Positions 36,123 to 45,785 are shown, counted from the stretch's first letter. The stretch is DNA of 64,000 bases from Erysipelotrichaceae bacterium (GCA_012513225.1 JAAZCQ010000025.1:26788-90787), one strand, 5' to 3'. The notes: generated from the letters alone by a model not told the origin. Numbers and translations are program-made.

Positions 36123-36878
36123 ATGGAAACTGCTTACTACAACGAATATAGTTACAATTTAAACAGAAATATGGAATTTAAAGTATATGGACATGGTGGT
36201 AGACCTTGTTTAGTATTTCCATCTCAAGATGGTAGATTTTTTGATTTTGAAAATAATGGAATGGTAGATTCCATTAAAGATTATATTGATGCAGGAAGAA
36301 TTCAATTATTTTGTATTGATAGTAATGATAAATATTCTTGGTCTAGTACAGATTGGGATAATAGAAAAAGAATAGAAGCACATGAAGCTTATTATAACTA
36401 TGTTTGTAATGAACTTGTCCCAAGAATATTTGAAATAAATGCCCAATATAATGGAGATTATTACTATGGAGGCCTACTTACTACTGGCTGTAGTATGGGC
36501 GCAACCCATGCACTTAATTTCTTCTTAAGAAGACCAGATATTTTTGATGGAGTTATTGCACTTAGTGGTGTTTATAGTTCCGACTTCTTCTTTAAGGACT
36601 ATAGTGATGATTTAGTCTATCTAAATTCTCCTGTGAACTATTTAGAAGGTATGAGTAATGATTATTATTATGTAGACCTTTATAGACAAAGACAAATAAT
36701 AATCTGTGTTGGACAAGGCAGATGGGAAGAAGAAATGATAAAAGATACCAGAAGAATGAAGGAACTATTTGAGTATAAACAAATTCCTGCTTGGGTAGAC
36801 TTTTGGGGCTATGATGTTGACCATGATTGGCCATGGTGGAGAAAACAGCTACCTTACTATTTACAATATGTGTGTTAG
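36123..36878 (+). CDS. Esterase D-like alpha/beta hydrolase
   Basis: A 251-residue alpha/beta hydrolase of the putative-esterase (PF00756-like) family. The nucleophile elbow is GCSMGA (Ser about 123), a catalytic Asp/Glu is likely near 200 (GQGRWEEEM), and the His is in VDHDWPWWRKQLPYYLQ near 235. There is no signal peptide. It begins exactly after the ATP-grasp stop codon and ends at a strong terminator, so the two genes form a closed cassette. It may hydrolyse a thioester or ester connected with the ligase product. That is inference from linkage only. Confidence 0.8.
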   Translation: METAYYNEYSYNLNRNMEFKVYGHGGRPCLVFPSQDGRFFDFENNGMVDSIKDYIDAGRIQLFCIDSNDKYSWSSTDWDNRKRIEAHEAYYNYVCNELVPRIFEINAQYNGDYYYGGLLTTGCSMGATHALNFFLRRPDIFDGVIALSGVYSSDFFFKDYSDDLVYLNSPVNYLEGMSNDYYYVDLYRQRQIIICVGQGRWEEEMIKDTRRMKELFEYKQIPAWVDFWGYDVDHDWPWWRKQLPYYLQYVC

Positions 36879-36901
36879 GGATGAATATCATCCCTTTTTT
36901 T
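36878..36901 (+). terminator. Terminator of the ATP-grasp/esterase cassette
   Basis: The stem GGGATGA/TCATCCC with an ATA loop is followed by seven Ts. It starts on the last base of the esterase stop codon. Confidence 0.88.
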
Positions 36902-36915
36902 ATCCAAAAAATTAT

Positions 36916-36941
36916 AAAAAAAGATGAGTTATTCACTCATC
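36916..36941 (-). terminator. Terminator of the DUF438-ric operon
   Basis: The stem GATGAGT/ACTCATC is followed on the minus strand by seven Ts. It includes the last codons of the DUF438 gene. Confidence 0.85.
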
Positions 36942-38107
36942 AATGTTTTATTTCCTTCTAAACTTCTTAACTCTGAGATTTCTTCAGTACACTCTAATAC
37001 ACCTAAATATGTTCCATCAACATCTCTTACCGCAAAATATCTTATAAGAATAAATAAATCTCCTTTTGAAATCCAATAAGATTCAGAATCCTTACTTCCA
37101 TCTTTAAATGCTTCTACTAATTTTTCTACTGCTTCTAATGACTTTGGTGGATGACAATTTGCAACATCTCTACCAATTATTGTCCTTGTTCTTGGAAAAA
37201 CTCTATTTTCTTGTTCTGAGAAGAAATGTACTTTATCATCAGCTCCAACAAATGTAACATCACATGGAAGTGTATTTAATAGTGCCGTTAATTCATTATT
37301 CTTAAAGAATCCACTAGGTAGTTGAATTGGATCATCATTTCTTGATTCTACCTTTGCATCTTCATCTTCTGACCATGCATGTGCATCTGATGGACTAGCA
37401 CCCTCAATGCCTCCAGTAAAAACATAACCAATTTGTGGACTTTCTGAAGCAACTACTTTCCAATCTTCCTCATTCATTACTTCTATTAACATTGGAGATA
37501 AAATTTCATTTTCTTTTTTTATCATAGAGAAAACCTGTTCTAATGTTTCTTCAATTAAATTTATGGCATCACTATTATCGTTTTCAACTGAACTAATTGA
37601 CTTTTTAATCAACTCCCTAATTTCATCATCTACTCCCCACATTACCTTAGGAGGTGCACTAATATGAGCTCTTTCTAAATAAGGGAATAGCAAGTTTTCT
37701 TTTCTAGAATAATGTTTGTCAATTTTACTTAAAGATTTTAAATCAGCTAATAGTGAAGCTTTATTAGAATTATCTGATCTAAATGCTGATAATGATACAA
37801 GTAATTTAGATTCAATAAAATTTTTAATTCCTTCATTTTCAGCTTTAAATACTTCTAATGGATGTCCTAATTTATACTCACTTTCAGGCTGTATAACACT
37901 TCCTTCAAACAATGTTGCATGTACATCACATAAGCTTTGTATTTCTTCTACTGAAGTTCCTTGGCTCATTAATAATCTTTCTGCATCTGCAATTTCTTCA
38001 GAAGATACATTTTCAAAATGTTTTTTAAATTCTTCTTTAACTTCTTCTACTGTAGAACCACTATGTAATTTTTCAATAATACCTTTTAATACTTCTGCTC
38101 TTTCCAT
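36929..38107 (-). CDS. DUF438 / hemerythrin / PAS domain protein
   Basis: A 392-residue soluble protein. DUF438 covers about residues 5-75 (RAEVLKGIIEKLHSGST). A hemerythrin-like four-helix domain lies at about 85-215, with HPLEVFKAEN, HYSRKENLLFPYLE and MIKKENEILSPML supplying possible di-iron ligands. A C-terminal PAS domain (about 270-380) contains VANCHPPKS. Proteins of this make-up accompany nitric-oxide and redox-stress genes; it may sense O2, NO or redox state through the PAS and di-iron parts. It follows ric by 12 bases and is controlled with it. Confidence 0.87.
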   Translation of the reverse strand: MERAEVLKGIIEKLHSGSTVEEVKEEFKKHFENVSSEEIADAERLLMSQGTSVEEIQSLCDVHATLFEGSVIQPESEYKLGHPLEVFKAENEGIKNFIESKLLVSLSAFRSDNSNKASLLADLKSLSKIDKHYSRKENLLFPYLERAHISAPPKVMWGVDDEIRELIKKSISSVENDNSDAINLIEETLEQVFSMIKKENEILSPMLIEVMNEEDWKVVASESPQIGYVFTGGIEGASPSDAHAWSEDEDAKVESRNDDPIQLPSGFFKNNELTALLNTLPCDVTFVGADDKVHFFSEQENRVFPRTRTIIGRDVANCHPPKSLEAVEKLVEAFKDGSKDSESYWISKGDLFILIRYFAVRDVDGTYLGVLECTEEISELRSLEGNKTLMSE

Positions 38108-38119
38108 AATTTCCTCTTT

Positions 38120-38758
38120 CTATTTATATAAAATACTATTTTCTAAAAAAATATGTTCTTTAACACTTATACTTAGTTCTTTCAACAATTTAAATGTATA
38201 AACATAAGTTTCACATCCATCTGAAGGACTAACATAGCCATTTGTAAGCATTTCTAATTTATTTAATAACTCACCAATATATTCATGATCTTTAATTAAA
38301 GATTCTACATCTATCTTTTCATTTCTTCTTAATATTCGAAAATCTATTTTTTCTTCTTTTGTAAAGTGAATGATTAAGACTTTTTTAAGTAAGCTAAATA
38401 AATCATATATTTTTAACAAATCTTCTCCATGAGGATCAAAGTGTACTTTGATTAGTTTTTGTAGTAATAAGTCTAGTTCATTTAATAATTTTATTTCTTT
38501 AATAAAACAAGCATCAATTATATAATCCAATAAATCATCCTTATCCATTTTTAAGATATCGTCTAATTTATTATCTATATTTTCTTGTTTGTTTAGTAAA
38601 TTAACTAAGCTATCTAAATCCAATTTTTTTTCTAAAGCTATTTCACTAATATTTTTATAGCCTTTACAACAAAAATCTATTTTTAAATCTATAAGTATAT
38701 CTATAATATTTGGATTAGTTTTAATTGCATCTTCAATTCTCATATCTTTACTAATCAT
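38120..38758 (-). CDS. ric: Iron-sulfur cluster repair di-iron protein (Ric/ScdA/YtfE)
   Basis: A 212-residue protein. The N-terminal ScdA_N/DUF542 segment (residues 5-60) has the paired cysteines in IDFCCKGYKNIS. A hemerythrin-like domain (about 85-210) has HFDPHGEDL, IIHFTKEEKIDF, KDHEYIGELL and KEHIFLENSIL supplying the His/Glu ligands of a di-iron site. Ric proteins repair Fe-S clusters damaged by nitric oxide or peroxide. GGAGG lies six bases upstream of the ATG. The promoter carries an FNR-type palindrome, and the probable regulator is the next gene upstream. Confidence 0.92.
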   Translation of the reverse strand: MISKDMRIEDAIKTNPNIIDILIDLKIDFCCKGYKNISEIALEKKLDLDSLVNLLNKQENIDNKLDDILKMDKDDLLDYIIDACFIKEIKLLNELDLLLQKLIKVHFDPHGEDLLKIYDLFSLLKKVLIIHFTKEEKIDFRILRRNEKIDVESLIKDHEYIGELLNKLEMLTNGYVSPSDGCETYVYTFKLLKELSISVKEHIFLENSILYK

Positions 38759-38782
38759 TATAAACCTCCTATCCTAATAGAA

Positions 38783-38824
38783 ATTTTATCAATATTTATA
38801 TGTAATTAAATTGATTTAAATCAA
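38783..38824 (-). promoter_or_regulatory. FNR-type operator and promoter of ric
   Basis: TTGATTTAAATCAA (38811-38824) is a perfect TTGAT-N4-ATCAA FNR consensus site. Its centre (38817.5) is exactly 32 bases upstream of the centre of a TAAAAT -10 box (38788-38783). This is the spacing of a class II activated promoter (site at -41.5). There is no good -35 box, as expected for an activator-dependent promoter. The site overlaps the stop codon of the regulator gene. Confidence 0.75.
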
Positions 38825-39498
38825 TTATTATAATTTTTTAAACCATTTATATCATTAATATAAATACTTTTATGTCCTTCACGTTTTATTAACCCTAATT
38901 TTTGTAGTTCTGTTATTTTTCTACTAACTGTTTCTCTTCTAAGATTAATACTTGCAGCAATATCATCAATAGTAAGTTTAAGTTCTTTTTCTTGTAATCT
39001 TTCATATCTATCTATAAAAAATTTAATAATCCTCATCATTGCATCATTTTCATGTAATAACTCAAGATTTCTATTTGCTTGATTCAACTTAGTAATTAAA
39101 ACATTAATCAAATTAAGTGCTACCTCTGGCTTTTCTTTAAATATTTCTAATAATGCACTAATTTTAATTTCACAAATTTTAACATTAGTTATACATATTA
39201 CATTATAATTTGATAAAACTCCTTCAACTAAAAGATTTTCTCCAATAGTATCTCCATCGTGTAATATATCTAAAATATATTCTTTACCTTCTTTATCATA
39301 TTTATTCAGTTTTACCCTACCTTCTCTAATAATTAGAACTGATTCCACTTTATCATTTTCATATAAAAGGATATCATCAACTTTTTTATCTAGATAAATA
39401 GCATTTTTAACCAGTTTTTCTTGAATATCTAAGTCTAAATTTTTAAATAAAGGAATATTTAAAGTACATAATCCATTTTTACATTTACAATTGTTCAT
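38821..39498 (-). CDS. Crp/Fnr-family transcriptional regulator
   Basis: A 225-residue regulator starting at the ATG at 39498. A cyclic-nucleotide-binding-like beta-barrel lies at about 15-130, a dimer helix at about 135-160 and a winged helix at about 165-220. The recognition helix LRRETVSRKI has the Glu-x-x-Ser-Arg pattern by which FNR reads TTGAT/ATCAA. The N-terminus has three cysteines (MNNCKCKNGLC: positions 4, 6 and 11), and two more lie near residues 100-110, so a metal cluster or thiol sensor is possible. It lies directly upstream of ric and very likely activates it. Confidence 0.9.
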   Translation of the reverse strand: MNNCKCKNGLCTLNIPLFKNLDLDIQEKLVKNAIYLDKKVDDILLYENDKVESVLIIREGRVKLNKYDKEGKEYILDILHDGDTIGENLLVEGVLSNYNVICITNVKICEIKISALLEIFKEKPEVALNLINVLITKLNQANRNLELLHENDAMMRIIKFFIDRYERLQEKELKLTIDDIAASINLRRETVSRKITELQKLGLIKREGHKSIYINDINGLKNYNN

Positions 39499-39551
39499 AT
39501 TTTCCACTAATAAATATTATACTATTCTCTTTCTATGTAAAACAAAATTGC

Positions 39552-39567
39552 TCATTAAATTTAATGA
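39552..39567. promoter_or_regulatory. Perfect 16-bp palindrome between the Fnr-like and aldo-keto reductase genes
   Basis: TCATTAAATTTAATGA is its own reverse complement. It lies in the divergent promoter region, about 41 bases upstream of a TATAAT (39521-39516) that should serve the Fnr-like gene. It differs from the FNR consensus, so it may be an operator for another factor or chance in AT-rich DNA. Confidence 0.4.
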
Positions 39568-39708
39568 TTCACTTTAGGTTATTATAATATAAATACTATT
39601 AATCATGCATTTTACTATTCTATACTTAAATAACTCAAAATAAATATCTTAAATACTTGACTTAAAGATTACTTTAACTTCTATAATATGGATAGAAAGG
39701 ATATTGAT

Positions 39709-40671
39709 ATGAAATATATAAAATTAGGTGATTCTAATATTGAAGTTTCAAGATTTGCACTTGGTTGTATGAGTTTTGGAGATCCCAAGAGCAAAATGCA
39801 TGCATGGACACTAGATCCTAATCAAACTCAAGAAATAGTATCTCATGCATTAGATTTGGGTATCAATTTTTTTGATACAGCAAATACTTATTCTGCAGGA
39901 ACAAGCGAGGAATATTTAAGTAGAGCTTTTAAAAATTTAGGAGTTCCTAGAGATAAAGTAATAATCGCAAGTAAAGTGTATTTTAATGACGGATATCTAT
40001 CTAAAGAAGCAATACTAAGAGAAGTTGAAGGCTCTCTTAAAAGATTAAATACAGATTATATAGATTTATATATAATACATAGATTTGATTATACTACTCC
40101 TATTGAAGAAACTATGGAGACTTTAGATAGCTTAGTTAAATCTGGTAAAGTAAGAGCTTTAGGAGCATCTGCAATGTATGGCTATCAGTTTCATAATATG
40201 CAACTTGCAGCAGAAAAAAATAACTGGACTAAATTTGTAAGTATGCAAAATCATTACAACCTTCTATATAGAGAAGATGAGAGAGAACTAATACCTATTT
40301 GTAAGCAAATGAATGTTTCTTTAACTCCTTATAGTCCACTTGCTGCTGGAAGATTATCAAGAAGTTGGGATGAGCAAACACTAAGAAATAAAACAGATGA
40401 AACAGCTAAAGCAAAATATGATAAAACAATTGAATCAGATATTAAAATTTCTGAAAGAGTAAAAGAAGTTGCTGATAATCATAATGCTACAATGACTCAG
40501 ATTGCACTTGCATGGCAATTTAAAAAAGGAATAGCTGCTCCTATTATTGGAGCAACAAAGGCAAAATACATTGATGATTCTGTTAAATCACTAGATATTA
40601 TACTTAGCGATGATGAAGTTAAATATCTTGAAGAATTATACGAGCCACATAAAATCGTTGGAGCAAGATAG
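39709..40671 (+). CDS. Aldo-keto reductase
   Basis: A 320-residue (beta/alpha)8 oxidoreductase. I start it at the ATG at 39709, with AAGGA upstream and MKYIKLGDSNIEVSRFALGC as the usual beginning; an in-frame ATG at 39688 lies in the promoter (TATAAT at its 5' side). It has the catalytic Asp in FFDTANTYSAGTSEE near 53, Lys in IIASKVYF near 85 and His in YIIHRFD near 124, plus the NADPH-binding IAPIIGATKAKYIDDSV near the end. It should reduce an aldehyde or ketone; the substrate is unknown. It is divergent from the Fnr-like gene. Confidence 0.92.
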   Translation: MKYIKLGDSNIEVSRFALGCMSFGDPKSKMHAWTLDPNQTQEIVSHALDLGINFFDTANTYSAGTSEEYLSRAFKNLGVPRDKVIIASKVYFNDGYLSKEAILREVEGSLKRLNTDYIDLYIIHRFDYTTPIEETMETLDSLVKSGKVRALGASAMYGYQFHNMQLAAEKNNWTKFVSMQNHYNLLYREDERELIPICKQMNVSLTPYSPLAAGRLSRSWDEQTLRNKTDETAKAKYDKTIESDIKISERVKEVADNHNATMTQIALAWQFKKGIAAPIIGATKAKYIDDSVKSLDIILSDDEVKYLEELYEPHKIVGAR

Positions 40672-40674
40672 TTA

Positions 40675-40706
40675 AACAGGTACTAGAACAGTACCTGTTT
40701 TCTTGT
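40675..40706 (+). terminator. Terminator of the aldo-keto reductase gene
   Basis: The stem AACAGGTACT/AGTACCTGTT with an AGAAC loop runs into TTTCTTGTTT. Confidence 0.8.
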
Positions 40707-40727
40707 TTATCTTCTTTCATAAACCTA

Positions 40728-40756
40728 TTGCATTTTATTATCAGTATTGCTATAAT
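40728..40756 (+). promoter_or_regulatory. Promoter of the tRNA-Leu gene
   Basis: TTGCAT (40728-40733), a 17-base spacer and a perfect TATAAT (40751-40756) lie 16 bases before the tRNA. Confidence 0.8.
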
Positions 40757-40772
40757 ATTAAAGCGTTTAAAC

Positions 40773-40857
40773 GCGCGTGTGGCGAAATTGGCAGACGCAC
40801 TAGACTTAGGATCTAGCGCCGCAAGGCATGGGGGTTCAAGTCCCTTCACGCGCACCA
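40773..40857 (+). tRNA. tRNA-Leu (anticodon UAG)
   Basis: An 85-base tRNA with a seven-base-pair acceptor stem (GCGCGTG/CACGCGC), T8, a D-arm with GGCGAAATTGGCAGACGC and an anticodon stem CTAGA/TCTAG holding CTTAGGA. The anticodon TAG is at 40807-40809. It has a long class II variable arm, a GTTCAAG T-loop and a genome-encoded CCA end. A promoter precedes it and a terminator follows. Confidence 0.98.
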
Positions 40858-40877
40858 TTTATATTATTATTAAACGT

Positions 40878-40906
40878 AAAAAACCTTTATTTTAAAGGTT
40901 TTTTTA
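40878..40906 (+). terminator. Terminator of the tRNA-Leu gene
   Basis: The stem AAAAACCTTTA/TAAAGGTTTTT is followed by more Ts. Its A-run also lets it act on the minus strand for the SnoaL-like gene. Confidence 0.75.
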
Positions 40907-40940
40907 TGTTTCTAGACACAAAAATAATTTTTCTATCTAA

Positions 40941-41348
40941 TTATTCTAAAGGAAATGAAGAATAGTGAATATGTACAATTTTCCATATACCATCTTCATC
41001 TTTAGAAAATATTTGAGTTTCTCTACCCTTTGTATTATGAGGTGTGCCATCAACTTTAATTGCTTCAAACTCCCAGTAAAGCTCAGCATATACCAGAGAA
41101 TCTATTTCATAAATGTTAATATCATATACATTAAGTTTTCTTTTAGTAAATTTATCTGTCATAGTATTTTTATAAAAGTTTTTTTCAATACTCTTCCAAC
41201 CTATTTCATGGCCCTTTGGATGTATCATAGAGACATTATCATTTGTAAACCAAATCTTCTTTGCCCACTCAATATTATCTGCATGATCTATTGAATTTGC
41301 ATATTGATAAATGACATTAGTAATTTTTTCTTTTACATTATTATTCAT
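40941..41348 (-). CDS. SnoaL-like (NTF2-fold) protein
   Basis: A 135-residue protein of the SnoaL/DUF4440 group. The helical start YQYANSIDHADNIEWAKKIWF is followed by curved-sheet strands with MIHPKGHEIGWKSIEKNF and a C-terminal KDEDGIWKIVHIHYSSFP. The fold makes a small cavity used by isomerases, dehydratases and binding proteins; I cannot assign a substrate. GGGAGGATAT precedes the ATG. The 216 bases upstream are very AT-rich and hold no gene. A weak TTTTTCAAATTTTGAAAA inverted repeat near 41480-41500 is the only structure I see. Confidence 0.75.
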   Translation of the reverse strand: MNNNVKEKITNVIYQYANSIDHADNIEWAKKIWFTNDNVSMIHPKGHEIGWKSIEKNFYKNTMTDKFTKRKLNVYDINIYEIDSLVYAELYWEFEAIKVDGTPHNTKGRETQIFSKDEDGIWKIVHIHYSSFPLE

Positions 41349-41564
41349 ATATCCTCCCTTATTTAAATGATAACAATTTTTACAGACACAATCTGTTTTA
41401 TAACTTATTAGTTATAAATTAAAAATCTGATATTGTTTCTTAAATATATTATAAATTATTATTTACTTAAAATTGTATTTTTTCAAATTTTGAAAATTCA
41501 TTAACATTATTAAGCTTTAATGTACAAAGATTTTTATATTAATATCATTTTTTAATTATATAAG

Positions 41565-42743
41565 TTAAGACTTATTTAACAATTTTTTATAAGTCAAATC
41601 TATCATAAAAGCTCCTAGTGGTGCACTTACTAATATTGAAACAACCGCAATAGTTAAAATTATATCACCACTTTCAATACCCATAGATAAAGCTATTCCA
41701 CCAATTGCTGCTTGTACAGTTGCTTTTGGAGTGTACCCAAGCATACAAAACAATCTTTCCTTATAATTTAAATTTGTTTTTATTAAGCTAACAAGTACTC
41801 CAACCATCCTAAATAAAAGTACGATAAAAATAATTAAAATAGATTTAAATCCAATTGTAAATGCATAATTTATATTAACTGAAGCACCTACTAAAACAAA
41901 TAAGAAAATTTCAGCACTTACCCATAATTGTTCAAATTTTAAAGAAAGCCTTTTTGCCACTAATTGTTCATTTTTTAAAAGAGAAACACCTATACTCATA
42001 ATAGCTATTAGAGAAGAAAAATTTATTATGTTACTATAATTATCTTCTATATATACTAAAATAAAGGAAATACTTAAAAGTAATATAACTTTAATACTAT
42101 CCCTTATATGAAAATTTCTAAAATATAACGATAATATTTTACCTATTAATAAACCGAGAATTATACCTAAAATTATTGATAATGGTATATTTATAAAATT
42201 AATTAATGAAACACTGTCGCCTAATGATAAGCCTAAAAATGTATAAAACATCACTATTACAAAGACATCATCTATAGATGCGCCTGCTAATATCAACTGG
42301 GGTATTCTTTTGTCTAAACCATAACCTTCTTGCATTATATTAAGCATTTTTGGAACAACAACCGCAGGTGATACTGCTGCAATTACTGAGCCAAGAAGAG
42401 CGCAATCTAATATACTTAACCCTAAAAGTAACTTACCAATTATAATCATTCCTAATATTTCAAAACATGCAGGAACAAAAGACATCAAAATTGCTGGTCT
42501 CCCTATCTTTTTCAAATCGTTTAAATCTAGGTTTAACCCAGCTCTAATTAATATGATTATTAAAGCAATTTTTCTAAGTTCACTAGACACATTTAATATT
42601 GTGTCATCAATAAGATTTAATCCAAATGGACCAATAATTATTCCAGCTATAAGCATTCCCATTAAGGCAGGAAGTTTTAAAACTTTAAATATTTTCCCCA
42701 TCAATAATCCAATAATTATAATATAAGCAATACTAATTAACAT
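41565..42743 (-). CDS. CPA-family cation/proton antiporter, fluoride-riboswitch controlled
   Basis: A 392-residue protein of 11-12 helices from the Na+/H+ exchanger (CPA) superfamily. It has MLIAGIIIGPFGLNLI near 30, an LDCALLGSVIAAVSPAVVVP discontinuous-helix motif near 112 and LAGASIDDVFVIVMFY near 150, whose adjacent Asp pair resembles the ion-binding site. It ends after the last helix with no regulatory tail. The leader RNA is a fluoride riboswitch, so it most probably helps export fluoride or protect against fluoride and acid stress. It is a single-gene operon. Confidence 0.9.
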   Translation of the reverse strand: MLISIAYIIIIGLLMGKIFKVLKLPALMGMLIAGIIIGPFGLNLIDDTILNVSSELRKIALIIILIRAGLNLDLNDLKKIGRPAILMSFVPACFEILGMIIIGKLLLGLSILDCALLGSVIAAVSPAVVVPKMLNIMQEGYGLDKRIPQLILAGASIDDVFVIVMFYTFLGLSLGDSVSLINFINIPLSIILGIILGLLIGKILSLYFRNFHIRDSIKVILLLSISFILVYIEDNYSNIINFSSLIAIMSIGVSLLKNEQLVAKRLSLKFEQLWVSAEIFLFVLVGASVNINYAFTIGFKSILIIFIVLLFRMVGVLVSLIKTNLNYKERLFCMLGYTPKATVQAAIGGIALSMGIESGDIILTIAVVSILVSAPLGAFMIDLTYKKLLNKS

Positions 42744-42765
42744 TTTCTTCCTCCAAATAAATAAA

Positions 42766-42864
42766 AGCTGATAATTCCTACATTAAAAATTAATGTAGAA
42801 GTCATCAGCTATTTCAGCGGTTTAAGTTTCCTTAGGGAGAACCTCATTCCCTAGTAATATTATA
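42766..42864 (-). promoter_or_regulatory. Fluoride (crcB-type) riboswitch with promoter and terminator
   Basis: On the minus strand the aptamer runs from about 42852 to 42795: GGGAATGAGGTTCTCCC, then AAACCGCTGAAATAGCTGAT and GACTTCTAC, matching the fluoride-riboswitch consensus. AGCTGAT and CTAC are also the 5' half of a long terminator stem (42810-42766) that ends in TTTTATTTATTT. Ligand binding should hold the aptamer and block termination. A TATAAT -10 box is at 42864-42859. Confidence 0.92.
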
Positions 42865-42896
42865 TATCTTTTTTTACTCTATACAATAAAATTTTA

Positions 42897-44354
<1,458 letters not shown>

Positions 44355-45785
44355 CTATAATTTTTCTCCATTACTACTTATTACTTCTTTATACCAATAA
44401 AATGAATCTTTTTTATATCTTTTCATTTCTGAATTTTTTGCTTTTTCATCATCTTCATCTCTATCAACATAGATGAATCCGTATCTTTTACTAATACCTT
44501 CTCTAGTGGAAACAAGATCTATTGCACTCCAAGGACAATAGCCTATAATATTTGCACCCTCTTTTATTCCAAGTTCCATTTCTTTTATAGTTTCTTTTAG
44601 ATGTTCAATTCTATAGCTATCGTGAATACTTCCATCTTCTTCTAAGATGTCTTTTCTACCATATCCATTTTCTGTGATAATAAGTGGTAAATGATATCTA
44701 TCTGTTAATCTTCTAGCAGTAACTCTTATACAATATGGATCAAATAAATGTCCATCTTCCCCTTTGAAAAAGTAATTATTAGAAACTGCTCTACCAACAC
44801 CTGGTTTTTCCATTAATTTTATTAGATAACTTAAATCTCTATTATCACCTGTTAGTAACTCACTAAAGTTTACTTCTTCATATTCAATATACTCGGTTGT
44901 ATCATTTCCATAACAATTAAAACCAATAAAATCAGGTTTACAAGTTTTCATAAGTTCAAAATCACCCTCATGTACATCTAAAACCACATTATTCCATTCA
45001 AAATACCTTTCAACACTTTTTGGGTATCTTCCAAAACATAAAGCATCTAAATAAAAATTATTTCTTAAATCATCCATATTTAATGATGCAATATAATCCA
45101 TTGGATTAGATGTTGCAGGATATGAAGTTGTAATATTTGGAGCAGGACCAATTAATGCATTTGAGCACATCTTATGACATAAATGAATTGCTTTTGCTTG
45201 AGCTACTAATTGTATATGAGCTTGGTTATATAAATCGTTTTGTGAATTTAGTTTCTTAGTTCCACCTAACATATCAAAAGCACCAAAGAAGATTAACATA
45301 TTTTGTTCATTGAAAGTTAACCAATATTTTACATATTTATCATAATTTTCAAATAAAACTTTACAATAATTAACATAAACATCAATCATGTCTCTGTTAT
45401 TCCATCCACCATATTTCTCTTGTAAAGCTAAAGGTAAATCAAAGTGAAAAATGGTTACAATAGGTTCAATATCATACTTTTTTAATTCTTCAAATAAATT
45501 TGTATAAAAATCTAATCCTTCTTGGTTTACTTCTTTTTCACCATCTGGCATTATCCTACTCCAAGAAATAGAAAATCTATATGCCTTAAACCCCATTTCT
45601 GCCATTAAGGCAATATCTTCTTTATAGTGAGAATAATGATCTGAAGCATAATGAAAACTACATGTTCCTTCATTTAAAACTTTTGTATCCCAAATTGAAA
45701 GACCCCTACCACCTTTATCAAAACCACCTTCAACCTGAGCACTAGAAGTACTAGCACCCCATAAAAAATCTTTAGGAAAACTCAT
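44355..45785 (-). CDS. 6-phospho-beta-glucosidase (GH1), second copy
   Basis: A 476-residue GH1 paralogue of the next gene downstream. Acid/base Glu160 lies in LTFNEQN and the nucleophile in IITENGYG near 373. [17 protein letters not shown] carries the phosphate-binding Ser, Lys and Tyr. It is shorter at the N-terminal loop and clearly diverged from its neighbour, so the two may have different aglycone preference. The start overlaps the EIIC pseudogene by 4 bases, and all three share one direction. Confidence 0.92.
   Translation of the reverse strand: MSFPKDFLWGASTSSAQVEGGFDKGGRGLSIWDTKVLNEGTCSFHYASDHYSHYKEDIALMAEMGFKAYRFSISWSRIMPDGEKEVNQEGLDFYTNLFEELKKYDIEPIVTIFHFDLPLALQEKYGGWNNRDMIDVYVNYCKVLFENYDKYVKYWLTFNEQNMLIFFGAFDMLGGTKKLNSQNDLYNQAHIQLVAQAKAIHLCHKMCSNALIGPAPNITTSYPATSNPMDYIASLNMDDLRNNFYLDALCFGRYPKSVERYFEWNNVVLDVHEGDFELMKTCKPDFIGFNCYGNDTTEYIEYEEVNFSELLTGDNRDLSYLIKLMEKPGVGRAVSNNYFFKGEDGHLFDPYCIRVTARRLTDRYHLPLIITENGYGRKDILEEDGSIHDSYRIEHLKETIKEMELGIKEGANIIGYCPWSAIDLVSTREGISKRYGFIYVDRDEDDEKAKNSEMKRYKKDSFYWYKEVISSNGEKL

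Noticed and set aside
37716..38201. A 161-residue plus-strand frame opposite the DUF438 gene
   Set aside because: Antisense to recognisable DUF438 and hemerythrin coding; no ribosome binding site or family similarity.
40619..40858. A 79-residue minus-strand reading frame over the tRNA
   Set aside because: It covers the tRNA-Leu, its promoter and a terminator and has no ribosome site; it is a shadow.
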